64,000 nt of DNA from Hypoxylon rubiginosum (taxonomy: Eukaryota; Ascomycota; Sordariomycetes; Xylariales; Hypoxylaceae), in assembly GCA_902806565.1 (NCBI GenBank), contig CADCXA010000034.1, positions 496,001-560,000 of the forward strand. Direction: 5' to 3'. Below are positions 11,801 through 23,859 of the stretch, piece by piece; the first letter of the stretch is position 1; every line of letters begins with the position of its first letter. A program made the position numbers and the translations under genes. The notes under the pieces are model-generated. The model ran no database searches. It was not told where the DNA came from and worked only from the letters and a program-made list of their open reading frames with translations.

Positions 11801-14445
11801 GTAGAGTTACCTCCTTAAAATGGTAGTGGGATTATTTCTGCAGAAGGCTTGGTTCTGTCTATTCTTACCGACGACAGTTTCACGTAGAGGATCATATACG
11901 ACTGTTCTTCGCCAAGTACAAAATCGCCGCTGTCTGTTGGTGCTACGGGCAGTTCCCGGGTCATGGTGACAAGAGACCAGATACGTTGATGAATCAGACT
12001 TACCAAATGACGTACCTAGCCAACGCCATACGCTAGACGACCAGAACGACTCGCCATCTATGCTTCTGACTACATTCTAGCGTCTCTTTTCCGGACGTGG
12101 CCCGGTCGACACGGGTTACGTCCCGGGGCCTTTTCAGGAAGAACCATCCCTGATCCTCCGCAAGATACATAATTTGGGCCACAAAAAAAGGGTTCCCCGG
12201 CATAGGAGAATATAGATCGGAACATGGGATGAAGGGATTCCAAATCGCAAAACATGCTTTGCGTATAGAGATTAGGTATGGTAGGTTGGCGGTTCATGCG
12301 TAGAAGCCCCGGACCATCCCCCTCCCGAGGGTAGTTCCTAAGCATCATGAAACTGGACGAAGGGCTGAAACAAAGTTGACGGCGTCGAGGAAGACGGGCC
12401 GTCCCTGTCGCGGTTCGCAGAAAAGGAAAACTCCCATTGAAAGCAAGAAGCACATCATGACCATCCCGCAACGATCTCTGCGAATCTGGATTTGCGTTGC
12501 TAATTACAACTGTAAGACTTTGATCCTCTTGCATGTGATGCAGATAATCAGCCCACCAAGGGAGTCTTCCTAGTAGTTCAACGGCGATATCACGGATCTT
12601 CGCCAGGGGATACTCATGTCAAAGAGATCCAGTTCACTAGCATGGCTAGGCTAGATTCTAGGTATTGCGGTCATGCTTTTTCACTCGCTTCTCGGGTTTC
12701 CCTTCTCGATTTCGATATCTTGTAGATTTCAAATACGACCCGTCGCATCATCAACCCGACCCGATGAGTAGCAAACTCGGAAAAAGGGCTTCTCGTGTTG
12801 GTGTTGTCGTACGCTAAATCGAATCGTCACCCCTTCACCTTTCAGGTGGCCCAGGTGGTAAGGTATGTATAACGAGGAGAAGCACAGAATTGCGCCGAAG
12901 AAGCGACACCAAGAGATTCGTACATCGTCCAACCGTTTTTCGAGGTGAAAGTCGAGCCGACCAAGATTTTTTTTTCAACACGGGGGAAACGCCACGATTT
13001 CGTTCCCCATACCCTGCATCTTTTCTTTTTTTTTTCTTTTCTTCTTGCGCTCGTTCGTGTGTGCGGCCTCCCGCAGCGCACGAACGAACTTTTACGGGGT
13101 GGACCGCCGATCAATCATTTCGCCCCGAGCCCCCCGGCCCTGCTTGCTTCTGGTCCTCTTCCTGCTTTGCCTGTCTGTCTTAGGCCGTACGACCTATCGC
13201 GCGCCAGTGTAATGTCTACCCACCTACCTACATGGTAGAGGAGGTAGGTTAGCCACCGAGCAACAGCCCATATTACGTGGAAAAAGATAACCTGCAGACG
13301 CATGTCTTAGGTTTGTAAAGTCTCCGTCAGCGCTCCCCTCGGCGTAATTACCACTAGCTGTAAGAATGGGTTTACCACTGTCGGTAAAGGGAATGATACC
13401 TCCTTGGGAAAGTCTACAAGCAGGGAGGGAAGATAGAGCGTACGTGCTGCCAGTTCGAGAAAGGTCCATGTTCAGAATGTCAATATGGGACATACACATC
13501 AGAACACATATGGCTATGATAGATGAGTTTTCGAATTCCAAAGTTATGAAACGCAAATGCCAAGTCAAAAAATATAAATGATATCTACATCTACGTTACT
13601 ATGTAAACTAGATGCTTAGAATGAAGAGTCGTGATATCTTATATATGCTGTGAAGGGAGTCTGATATACGGGAGTTTTCACGATTATCGAAATTGCACAC
13701 ATCTAGCAACGCCATTAAATATGGAAAACAACGTATGGATTTCAGACGACTTCAGAGATGCGGTTGCCTGCGTGTCATCTTTGCCGAAATCTATCTATGA
13801 CTCAACTATTATTTTGGACCGTATTGTCCTTTTCCGCGTCCAGCATTCCCATGCAACGCCGTACCGACGGAATCAATCGTGTGAACGCACAACCTGCATT
13901 CATCTTGTTGGGTATCGGTTATAGGAAAACAAGGCCACTTGGCCCCAAGCCACCAACTCCTTATGCTTTAAAGATAGAACTTCCGGCCAAACACCCATCA
14001 TGCGTAGGCGATGCCCGGTCGTATCTCATGCCCTTAACCCCGTCCGCCGACCTCGAAACCTAGACCGCCTTTATTCAAGATTCCACCGGCCACCTATGCA
14101 GGTGAATATTGCCATTGTCTGCTGCGATTGAAGATTAATGTAAGAGAATTTGAAATTTTGACGAAGCACGCCCAGAGGAGAGTCGATCGAGAGACGCATT
14201 GACAGTCCGCCCGCGTCATATTAGGTATTCACACTCGTGCGAAGTCAATGCTCGGTTTTCCGAGTCGCCCGTCTTGTACGGGGTGTCCCGTCAAAATCAA
14301 ATATGTGGTGTTCGTCGGAAATGTGAAGAAAGAGGGTCTACAAGGGGGTGATGGATGGTGACGGCTGTGGTCACAGAGAGGCCAGAAATGAATAGCGTCG
14401 TGTCGGAATAAGAGAAGTAAAGGGACGAGAGAAGAAAGCTTGGGA
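8828..14445. other. Gene-poor stretch, 5.6 kb
   Basis: I see no credible gene. Many short open frames occur on both strands, but none shows a family motif or joins to another through convincing splice sites. The first kilobase is probably BEM1 promoter and leader. Poly-pyrimidine and poly-T tracts occur near 13015-13045. A 12-bp tandem repeat sits at 10330. The longest frame, 12070-12534 on the minus strand (154 codons), is not recognisable. An unannotated non-coding RNA or a lineage-specific gene cannot be excluded. Confidence 0.45.
10330..10365. repeat. Tandem repeat, 12-bp unit x3
   Basis: Two exact copies and one copy with a single change of GGATTAGTGGGT lie in the gene-poor stretch upstream of BEM1. 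Confidence 0.9.
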
Positions 14446-16107
14446 TCAAATCTGGCCTTGGAGGTCGATCCTCTTAAAAGCTCCGGCTCGAGCGTTCTCG
14501 AACAGCGGTCCAGCCTTGGAAGTCACGAAGACAATATGGTCCTTGTCTTCCTTCAGCAACTCATCGCCTTTGTGGTCGATTATGAACTGCGCCGCTTCAG
14601 CATCAGACTCGAAGCCGAGTTCTTCAGTAATCTGGCGGAGTTTCAAACTAGGCCGAAAGCTGTGATGAGGTTAGCTAATAGTCATCATATAAGGTCGGAA
14701 ACAGTACTTACGATTTGCAAATGACCGCCAGTGCAGCAAGTCGCTCACGCTCAACAAACTTATCCATAAGATATGCTCCCATGTTGGGAACGTCAAGGTA
14801 TAGCTGGAAGAACTTGTGGTGGTTGCCCAAGGCCAGCGCCGAACGTACATTCAGGGCATGTTTAATAGGCCGCTCTTCTTTCTCTGCTGTGGTTAGATCT
14901 GCAATAGCGTCGTTCAACACTATATGGTTGGCCGAGTAGATGAAATACAAGATACGATACGCCTTGAACTCGATGGGATTGCCCTTGTGACCAGCCTTAT
15001 ACAGAGCACGTAGCTGGGTCTGGCACTGGTTATACTCACCCAAATCCCCCATCTCCAAGGCAATTCTAGCATGGATCTCATAGACGGATACGGTAAAATC
15101 GTTTCTAATGTGCTGTACGGTCAGATCCTGGCGCATCGACTTGAATTGGTCGCATATGAAGTTGTAGTTGGCCTCCTGTCGCCACTTCTTCTTCAGGAGC
15201 TCCAATGTTTGGACCAAGATGTGTAGGGGTCGTACATCCTTCGCCTTAGGTTCCGAGGTCAGACGGAAATACTTCTTCAACAAGGACTGATTAAGTCCAA
15301 CGATAGGTCCTTTACGGGGTTCTGGACTGGGAGATCGGTAGGTGGACTGATAACCGCCGTCGCCACGGCGTTGTCGTTTCTCGGCATTTTTCTGAGACTT
15401 ACTTTTGCCCTGTAAAGGGCCGTCCATGGAAGGCTTAGTGATTCTATCTCCGAGAGAATTTCCCTTGGCGATACGCCACGGTGCTGTGGTGTCGTTGACT
15501 TGTACGGGTTCGCTTAGGTCCGAAGATTTTCTCTTCTTGGGGTTAGCAGTAGCGACATTGCTCATGGGAGGCGCTCTTGTGATGGGCGGTGAGGCCATTG
15601 CCTGCATCAAGGCTTGTTGGCGTTCATTCTTGACGATGGCTTGCGGTAGGAGCATCGAGTCCCAATCAGTGGTGTACATGGTGCCGGTTTCTTGACTGTT
15701 TCTAATAGTCTCCTTCAGTTTGGCCTCCATCTCGGCACGGCTTACACTTGGGTCTAAGTTGGAAGATTGGAAGGAGCGTTGGACATAGCGGCGAACTGAA
15801 TCGGGCCAGTCGAACTTTTGCTGCTGAGGCTGTGAATCCGACGAGGCCATCGTAGAGGGTGGTGAGGCACTAGGGTGAGCAGAGTATGAATACCCTACTT
15901 GAGGTTGAGGTTGAGTTTGGTACGCTTGAGTAAAGCCCTGGCGAACTGTGACTGGGGTGTATGCAGTGTCTAGGAAGAAGCAGAGTTAGCATGAACAAGC
16001 GATGAGAACGAGACAAAGGAGGATGGGAATGGAAATAACATACTGTGGACTGGATAGGTATAGGACATGGTCTGAACACCAGGCGGTGGTGGCTGTGCCC
16101 AAGACAT
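14446..16107 (-). CDS. SAC3/GANP/THP3-family protein
   Basis: Three exons, 16107-16044, 15969-14712 and 14659-14446, give 511 residues (yeast Thp3 is 470). Donors are GTATGT and GTAAGT; branch sites GCTAAC precede both acceptors. The N-terminal 60 residues are Pro/Gln/Tyr-rich. Lys/Arg-rich segments at about 165-240 (KKRK and EKRQRR) look like nuclear signals. The SAC3/GANP region runs from about 250, opening with LKKYFRLTS and RPLHILVQTLELLKKKW, to about 480. The last 70 residues come from the third exon and have a winged-helix-like ending. Family members Thp3/LENG8 act in the nucleus in mRNP formation and transcription elongation with a Csn12-type partner. They lack the long export-specific extensions of Sac3. 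It is divergent from VPS36, with 742 bases between the start codons. The start is the first ATG giving the family-like Pro-rich N-terminus. Confidence 0.9.
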
Positions 16108-16354
16108 CTTTGTAGATATAATCCAGGAGGCAGAACTGTCCGACGCGATAGGTATTCCAAGGTTAGTGTTGCTATTCAAAGTAAGGCTCCTTACAGGGTG
16201 AAGAGCAGAATCGAAGTAATCTTCGCGAAATCCGGGCGTCGAAAAGAACAAAGGTATTTACGACTGAGATGATTTCTGGGAGGGTGACGGTTGTACGGAT
16301 GACCGAAAACAAAGGGCGAGTTTGTGTGCGTGATTGTGAAAAGAAGGCAAAGGT

Positions 16355-16376
16355 GTGGGAGTGGGAGTGGGAGTGG
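16355..16376. repeat. GTGGGA microsatellite
   Basis: Nearly four tandem copies of GTGGGA lie in the shared promoter between the THP3-like gene and VPS36. Confidence 0.85.
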
Positions 16377-16849
16377 AAGAGTTGGGGAGGGAATTTTAGC
16401 GGTCAAATTCCATGATTAGTAGTGTGCAGCGCCTGGGTGTGCAGAGTGTGCTGGCTTTTGGCCTTAAAGGTTAGGTGCCTGTGTGCGTCCTAAAGTGCAC
16501 TAAAAGAGGAGGCCTTTGTCCGTGTCAACTGTAACGCTTGGACCAAGCCAACTGTTAGTCAGATTTGATGGAGTTTGTTCGGAGTTTGGTGTAGTACCTA
16601 GGTACCTCAAAGTCGAGATGCATCTATGTGGCACGTGCACTTTATCTTCTATCTTCAACTGCTACAGTAAGTTATTACATAACCATAACAGAGCTGGGTG
16701 AGAGGGGCTGGAGGGGCAGGGATGGTGATCTCAGCTTGCATCAATTCAAAAGACCCAACCCAGCATCGTCAAGGTTCAACCAATTTCTTTCAGTTGGTTC
16801 TACCTTTTACACGCCTCTGCCCCTTTTCTTAAACTGACCGATATGACGA

Positions 16850-18945
16850 ATGTTTTTAAAACAAATCGACCTCACCACTGCCCTCAGGCCATCCTATCTT
16901 CCCGACGAGGTTCTCCTGTTTGTCCAGGACAACGTGGGGCTCTATGAGGGGTGAGAGAACCTATACTCAAGTCTATTACGACGCCATAGTCAGCCTATAG
17001 ATGTTCGAGTCGCTAACCATAATCATTGGTCTTCCACTCGCAGAAAATACAAGCTACCAAACCAGCAGAACGGCCAGGTGTATTTGACTTCCCATCGAAT
17101 ATGTTATGTGGACAAGCAGGAACCCAGAAAGCATTCCGTTGCTTTAGACCTGAAAGATGTGGAGAGATATGAATTCTATGTACCACTTGTACCCTCACCA
17201 TCTACCAAAGCTGATTCAGTCTGCTAAGAATTAACTAGGCAGGATTTTTGAAGTCTTCGCCGAAAGTGACTCTTATACCCAAACCAGCCAGGCGAGGTTC
17301 GCTTCAGTCACGAGCAGCAGCAGCGTCAACATCGACAATTTCCCGCACCAGCGCATCCCCTTTGCCGGCATCTGACTCTCCATTTCGGTCACCGTCTACC
17401 GGATCGCCACAAACTAGCTCTGCGACATGGATTTGTACTATATGCAGCTTCCCGAACCCTGTTCCATCCAACTTCGACCCAACGACAGCGAATGCGCATA
17501 CGCCCTTGCCGTCATGCCTAGCGTGCGGCATAAAGCCGGCGTTGACGCACATGCTCAAAGCTGCAATATCAAGCGTCACCAGTAGACAGGTAGCTAGTTC
17601 GAGCTCTATACCCCAGTCACCGTTTCCAGCACGCTCCAGACCGCAGGATATAGGTTTCACATCCGACAATCCGAGCAGCCTGGAAGCGGGTCCTAAGTCA
17701 CGGAAGCCAGCATCTACTTCTTCCAAATCGGATGGTTTTGAATGCCCACGATGTACCTTTTTGAACCACCCGTCTCTTCTCTCCTGCGAGATCTGCGGGG
17801 CGCCTCTCATCTCCCATAATGTTCCTCTAGCGGTATCGCATAGCCAGCCAAGAACAGACTCGCCAGGACCGACACTAAACCTATCCAACGTTGCCGGCCT
17901 AGAGAATCCCGAGAGTGTCAAGGTATCTTTTAGGAACGGAGGGGAGAAGATCTTCTACGAGCGACTGAAAAGCTCCATGACCCAACGTAAATGGTTATTG
18001 CAGGAAGCACCTCCCGTTCCGAATGGAGGCACCGACAACGCCCGAACCAGTTCATTTTCGAAGTCGGGACCAGGCGCTGGCCGGAACAAGACTGCTGGTA
18101 TTGCTGGCTTAGAGAAGATGGGCCTAGATAGACGGAAGAACAACGAGTTGGTCATCGGGAGCGCTTTCGAGGATCTTGAAGCTTTGATGGCCTCTGCCAA
18201 GCAAATCGTAGCACTTGCCGAGTCGTTCGCTCGACAGGTAAACGGCGGCACCGAAAAAGCGACAAGCGAAGCAAACGCCTTGCTTGCCGAGTCCGCTAGT
18301 CAGCTGGGGCTTGTGACCACGAAAGATATTGTCGGCGGCGGAAGCGGCTCGGGGTCGGAATCGCTCTACTTATCCGAGTTAGCAAGGAATCTTGCGGAGT
18401 TCTTGACGGATGACGCCAGAGGCGTACTGAAGAAAGCAGGCGGCATCATTAGCCTGGTAGACCTGTGGGCCATGTTCAACCGTGCTCGTGGAGGCGTCGA
18501 GCTAGTAAGTCCTAATGATTTCGAAAAGGCTGCTCGCCTGTGGGGCAAACTCAGGCTACCCGTCCGACTACGAACGTTCAAGAGCGGCGTGATGGTTGTT
18601 CAAAGCCGCGATCGAACCGACGAAACTACGGTCAAGGCCTTGCTGGCATGGCTTCGAGACTTGCATGATATCCCACCAGATAAGGATGTTGCTTGGGACT
18701 GGCAAGAGTTTGGGCGCGGTGTCACCGCACAGGATGCCGCTGAGCGGTTCGGATGGAGTATTGGCGTTGCCGAAGAAGAGCTTGAGATGGCCGAAGAGAG
18801 AGGTGTCCTTTGCCGCGAAGTGGGTATAGAAGGGGTCAAGTTCTGGGAGAACTACATTGATACTGGGGAGTATCGCAACAAGCCGATACAAGATACCGAG
18901 GCGGATAGGCTTGTGAAGGCTTTGAAGGAGACCGGCTTTCTCTAG
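16850..18945 (+). CDS. vps36: ESCRT-II subunit VPS36 (split GLUE, two NZF fingers, EAP30)
   Basis: Three exons, 16850-16950, 17044-17179 and 17239-18945, give 647 residues. The second intron ends at TAG (17237-17238); the nearby CAG would shift the frame. An upstream ATG at 16843 is out of frame, so 16850 is chosen. The GLUE domain starts at residue 1 (PDEVLLF, NVGLYEGKYKL, GQVYLTSHRICYVD). It is interrupted by two NZF-like fingers, WICTICS..SCLACG at about 143-175 and FECPRCTF..SCEICG at about 248-267. It resumes near 300 with SVKVSFRNGG and FYERL. The EAP30/Vps36 winged-helix region runs from about 365 to the end. In the family GLUE binds phosphoinositides and ubiquitin, and the protein joins Vps22 and Vps25 to sort ubiquitinated cargo into multivesicular bodies. 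Two inserted NZF fingers match the yeast layout. Confidence 0.95.
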
Positions 18946-19266
18946 AGCACAATAGACATTAGATTTTGCTAAATAGCTAATTGTGCAATACTTTTATTAA
19001 ACTCTATAGCATATACCACATGCCATGTGTCGTTGTCGTCGTATTTCTTTTCTACCTAACGCATTGAAGGAGGGTTTGATTTGCCTCTATATAATTCCGT
19101 AAACCTAGTAACCATACCTCATAACCGAGTTAACGTCTATATAGAACCCACCATCTACTGTTAATCCTACTTTTTGGTATCTGCCGGTTTAAAAAGACCG
19201 TTTTCCATATAACGCCGTGCCAACCCATACTTTGCACCTTTTGAGTGCGACCTATACGACCCGTTT

Positions 19267-19959
19267 TCAAGCGAGCTTCTCCATGAGACTTCTTCGTACC
19301 TTCATATTTACCGTACCGCCCAATCCGAACGCCGGGACGATCCTACATATTCTCGCCGCCGTACTTATAGCCCAATTCTTGCGCACCTGCGCCCACCGGT
19401 CGCGCCACGAGACCCCGCCGGCCGCCGGCCTGTTGTATATATCGAGACCGAGCAAGTGGACGGGGGTCGAGAGCAGCTGGACGGCGGCGGGCGCGGCGAA
19501 CTGGGCGACCGTGGTGCCGCTGACCTTCTTCTGCAGCTCGGCGCCCATGCGCGCGGCGAGCACGGGGCCGAGCAGCGGGGGGACGTTGAAGGAGGCGAAG
19601 ATGGTGAAGCAGTCGCGCAGCGTGAACAGGAAGTAGCTGGGCAGCGGGACGGGGCGCGGGGGCCCGCCGGGGCCGAACATCTTGACGAAGACCTGGTCCT
19701 TGTAGACGCAGAGGCCGACGTTGGCGGCGGAGGAGGCGGCGAACTTGGCGGTGCCGGCGGTGACGCGGGTCGCGGGCTCGCCGCGGAGGGTCGAGGTCGC
19801 CGTGTCGAGCGCGTTGGCCGTGAGGTAGGTGCCGCCGTACAGCATGAAGATGAGGGCGACCGGCTTCGAGAGGAGCATCGTGTGCGGGCGCGCGAGGAGC
19901 TGGCCGAGCGAGGACCTGAGGCTGCCGGCGAGGGTGTTGCGACCGGATGCGTTCTCCAT
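19267..19959 (-). CDS. Conserved-looking membrane protein, probably mitochondrial, unknown function
   Basis: Intronless, 230 residues, beginning MENASGR. A hydrophobic segment at about 32-50 (PVALIFMLYGGTYLTANAL) is the best transmembrane candidate. Further moderately hydrophobic, Ala/Gly/Pro-containing stretches follow (about 105-135 and 155-175), with a basic C-terminus (NMKVRRSLMEKL). The pattern of several amphipathic helices with PxxP and PLLGPVLAARMG loops resembles small mitochondrial inner-membrane or carrier-like proteins. I do not recognise the family with certainty. Codon use is strongly G/C-ending, as in a highly expressed gene, and the opposite strand is also open for most of its length as a by-product. 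Function is not assigned. Confidence 0.75.
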   Translation of the reverse strand: MENASGRNTLAGSLRSSLGQLLARPHTMLLSKPVALIFMLYGGTYLTANALDTATSTLRGEPATRVTAGTAKFAASSAANVGLCVYKDQVFVKMFGPGGPPRPVPLPSYFLFTLRDCFTIFASFNVPPLLGPVLAARMGAELQKKVSGTTVAQFAAPAAVQLLSTPVHLLGLDIYNRPAAGGVSWRDRWAQVRKNWAISTAARICRIVPAFGLGGTVNMKVRRSLMEKLA

Positions 19960-21497
19960 TATCGATCTACATCGGGAGGGGGCCGAAAGAGGTTAACAAA
20001 CAGGTTTACTTGAAGTGAAAAGTCTGCACCGGGCTATAAGAGAGCTGTTCTACCTATCAATGATGGCTATGAGAGGCGCAACCATAGACGCAGCGGACGC
20101 AGCGCTCGTGAAGTCGGCGCCTAGCCGCAGGCCTAGGTTCTTGGTATTCCATTGCTGCTGGACCTTGGAGGATGGCACCTCGACGGCGTCTTTACTCGGC
20201 ATTGGGGTTGGCGAGGCTGTCGGTGCCGACGATGCTTGTGCGACCAGCTGTTTCTCGACAGCACTGCTCTCTTTTCAATCGCGGCTTTCGAACTTAACTA
20301 CAAATCTGCTCTGGCGCCTGCGAGGACCTCTGCGAATTGGTTACTCGCTCTAACCCCAAGCTGGGAAATCAGAAAAAAAGAAAAGAACAAGAACAGAAGT
20401 CGGAAGACATTGGGATAGCCGGCGTATATATCAGCTTCTTTGGTTTCGAGTATATATCTAATCAACTTCCCCGAGTTTTTCTTTCACCTGCACAGCGTTT
20501 GAATGCCGAGAAAGAAATGCCTATCTAACGGTGTGAGCGCATCCAACGCAAAGCTCGAGCTCAGCTCATTATTATCCATCCAACGAGAATAATGAGTTTT
20601 GTAAGCCGAGATCGGAGATATATGTACCGATTCGCTGGATCGGACCCCTGACAAGTGCCACAAGCCCAGGCCCTTGACTCGAGTTGGAGATTCCCGCTCT
20701 TTTAGACTTTAGTTACAAAGTACAATAACTCCCTTGGATCAATTGTGCCGTCATTGCATTACATCTTATCTGCATGTGCCTTGTCTTGTTCCAGTTGCCT
20801 AATGCATATCGCGGATACAATATTTTTGTGACGTGCCTAATGAGTGAGTCGAGTAAATGAAAAAGAATATCGGAAGCAAGGGCATCAAGCTTCTCCAACT
20901 CTTAAATCTCGACTCCAAATTCCCACACCGGGATGCTCTCCTTGCTGATCTTCAGGGACCGTAGGTATTTTACCTGTACCTACCGATAACCCCTACTTTA
21001 TTGCTTCTACAGTATAAGGTATTGCTTCTACAGTATAAGGTATTGCTTCTACAGTATAAGGCTATAACTTTGCAATACAAGAAGACTATCATCTATCATC
21101 TAAAGTCTAGAAATCAGCTTACTTCATCTTCAATTCATATGAGCTCGTCTATGATTTGTATCAACTAACAAAAAAAATACCATCAGCCCTGACCCGAAGA
21201 ATGAAATACCTGGCAACGCTCGGCCCTAGTTCGAGACAGGTCCAGATCCTACATCAGGCTGCCACTTTCCTGGAACAAGCATTCCCATCGCTGCCCCTCA
21301 GCTTGACGAGGACCGCGTAATCTTATTCGCCTTGCCACCTAAAGCTGCGTGTTACATGAATCTGTGAGGACTACATGTATTTGTCACCCCCAGATTGATG
21401 AGAAGTTCAACGTTGAAATTCGTGCCTGCGCCAGCCCATTTTGGCATTTTATGTTTTGAATTAGCGAGCTGATAGTCATCGACACCCAGTATTCAAT
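19960..21497. other. Intergenic between divergent genes, no gene seen
   Basis: It holds the promoters of the small membrane protein (left) and the peptidase (right). Short frames at 20015-20353 and 20152-20418 overlap and are not protein-like. A 21-bp tandem repeat lies at 21000. Confidence 0.5.
21000..21061. repeat. Tandem repeat, 21-bp unit x3
   Basis: Three copies of a 21-bp unit (core TTGCTTCTACAGTATAAGG) lie end to end with no mismatch except at the last base, about 440 bases upstream of the S9 peptidase start. Confidence 0.95.
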
Positions 21498-23859
21498 ATG
21501 ATTGTTGAGAAATTCACCCCCGAGGCAATGATCTCGGCACCCCGTAGAGGGCCTGCTATACCCAATCACGATGGAACATTGGCCTTGTACACCTTGTCAA
21601 CCCATACCATCGGCGGAGAGACCCTCAAGGAGATTCGTGTTATGAACATTGCAACTGGAGATTCAAGCCAGCTCTTTGATGATGAAAAGGCACAGGACGC
21701 CGCTTGGCTTGGGGATGGTTCCAACACGGTAATATTGTTGAAAAAGGGGGGAGAGGGATTCACCTTTCTCATCACAATTGATGCCGACAAGTCGCCTAGT
21801 GACCCTTATATCGTGGGCCATATCCCGGTACCCGTGCAAAATTTGAAAGTAAAAGCTCTCAAAGATGGTTCTGTTGCATTTGCCGTGGTCGGTCTTGCAG
21901 GCGCAGATGGCCAACTGTTCAACCCGGAACTTAATAAGCCAACTCATACCGGAAGAATATACGATGTATATCGAGCACGGGAGGTAGGAAAATTCCAATC
22001 TCTTTATACCGTGACTACTTCGGTATAAATAAAGGAGCTAGGCGATAACTAACAATGCATCATAGTGGGATACTTATAGAAACCTCCAAAAGTATTCGAT
22101 ATTCTACTCGACCTTGTCGAAGAAGGAAGATGGATGGAAGATTACGGGGCCTCTACACAATGCTCTTGCCGGTACCAACCTCGAGGCGCCCATTAACATG
22201 TACGAACCTACTGATCCTAGAGATAATTACGACTTATCACAGGGAGGAATCACATTGGCAGCTGAAGAGCCTGGTATCAAAGACCCGCTGCTCGTTGGTA
22301 TCAGCGACATTTACTATGTTCGGCTAAGTTCATTTGCTACAGCAAGCGTGCATAGCCCTGTGAAGATAGGTGTACAGAGTGAGGAGCTCGACGGCTACAG
22401 TTCCCATCCTCGGTTTAGCCCTGACGGCTCCTTGATCGCGTTCCTACGTGGCCCACGATCCGCCTTCGAGCAAACGCAGATCTTCATCCATCAGATTGGG
22501 TCACCAAGCGCTATTAATGTATTCGAAATGGTGACAGGTCAGAAATGGCCACTGACTCCAAGCGGGTTTGAGTTCGCTCCCAACGGCCACGTTCTTTACA
22601 TCACCGCCGATGATACCGGGAGAGTAGGGCTTTACAAAGTTGATCTACTCCCGAGCGCATACCCGAAGACGCTCTTGCGTAATGGCGCTGTGATGTCCTA
22701 CTACCCACTTGGCCACGACAACAACGAAAGACTCCTAGTTACAAGCTCGACTCTGGTGGAAAGCTCCACTTACCAAATTGTCGATGCTGACGCCGACCAT
22801 GAGCCCATAGTAGTGTCGTCGGCTACCAAAAATGGATCGAAGTTTGGTCTTTCCCCCAAGCAGGTCTCCGAGATCTATTTCGAAGGGGGCGGCGACTACT
22901 GCGTCCATGCTTGGATGGTGCGGCCTCGCAACTTTGACGAAAGCAAAACGTATCCATTAGCCCTTCTAGTGCATGGAGGGCCCATGGGTGCCTGGAACGA
23001 TGGATGGGGCATAAGGGTAAGTGGCCTATCGGCTTATCTATTTGCACTATGCGCTGCTTGGCTCACGAACCTTTGATTTACTGACTTACGAACCTCTACA
23101 GTGGAATCCAGCGTTGTGGGCTGAGCAAGGCTACGTCGTCGTAACTCCTAACATTACTGGAAGCACAGGCTACGGTATCGAGTTTGCAGATGGTATGTAA
23201 AATATCATAATATCCAAGTCTAAGGGTACACGGCTCACATTACCAGCGGTTCGAGACAGCTGGGGCGGTCGCCCTTACGATGACCTAGTAAATTGCATGG
23301 AGTACCTCAAGCAGGTTCCCTATATCGATACCAACAACGCCATCGCTGCCGGCGGTAGTTATGGAGGATACATGATGAACTGGATCCAAGGACATCCTCT
23401 TGGCCGACGTGTAAGCCTTTCCCTTTCCCTTCAACCCTCTAACCACTGCCACTAAACCCCTTCATTTGATGTCAGTTCAAAGCCCTGGTCTGCCACGACG
23501 GAATCTTCCACGTGCCCTCCTTCATGCTGCAAACCGATTACCTCGGCGACACGCGAGATTTCGGCGGCCCCCCGGTGCTTTGGCAAAACGTCGAGGGTCT
23601 GGAACGCTACAACCCAGCCCGACCAGATCTCCTCCCCAATTGGAAGACGCCCATGCTCGTCATCCACAGCGACAAAGATTACCGATGCCCTATCACGGAC
23701 GGCCTGGCCGCTTTCCATACCCTCCAGCTGCTGGGCACGCCGTCCAAATTCCTCACGTTCCTGGACGAGGGCCATATGGTGCTCAAGGAGGAGAATTCGC
23801 TCGAGTGGCATCGCCAGGTGTTTGCGTGGATTAACAAGTACACTGGGATCGCTAGTTAG
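21498..23859 (+). CDS. S9C dipeptidyl-peptidase V-like serine peptidase
   Basis: Five exons, 21498-21983, 22066-23016, 23102-23192, 23247-23410 and 23476-23859, give 691 residues, close to the family size of about 720. All joins keep frame with GTAGGA, GTAAGT, GTATGT and GTAAGC donors. The first two-thirds form a beta-propeller (repeated SPDGS, FAPNGH and WLGDGS motifs). The C-terminal alpha/beta hydrolase domain holds the oxyanion loop (LLVHGGP), the nucleophile serine in GGSYGGY (fourth exon), the acid in [11 protein letters not shown] and the base in DEGHMVLK. The catalytic triad is complete. The family releases X-Ala and similar dipeptides from peptides. Secreted members such as DppV carry a signal peptide. 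None is visible here: the protein starts [11 protein letters not shown], so it is probably intracellular unless an upstream exon was missed. Confidence 0.92.

Noticed and set aside
12070..12534. 154-codon minus-strand frame in the gene-poor stretch
   Set aside because: No recognisable domain; length alone is not enough, and adjacent frames do not join through splice sites.
19456..20013. 185-codon plus-strand frame rich in Gly, Glu and Arg
   Set aside because: It is antisense to the small membrane protein gene with GC-rich codons.
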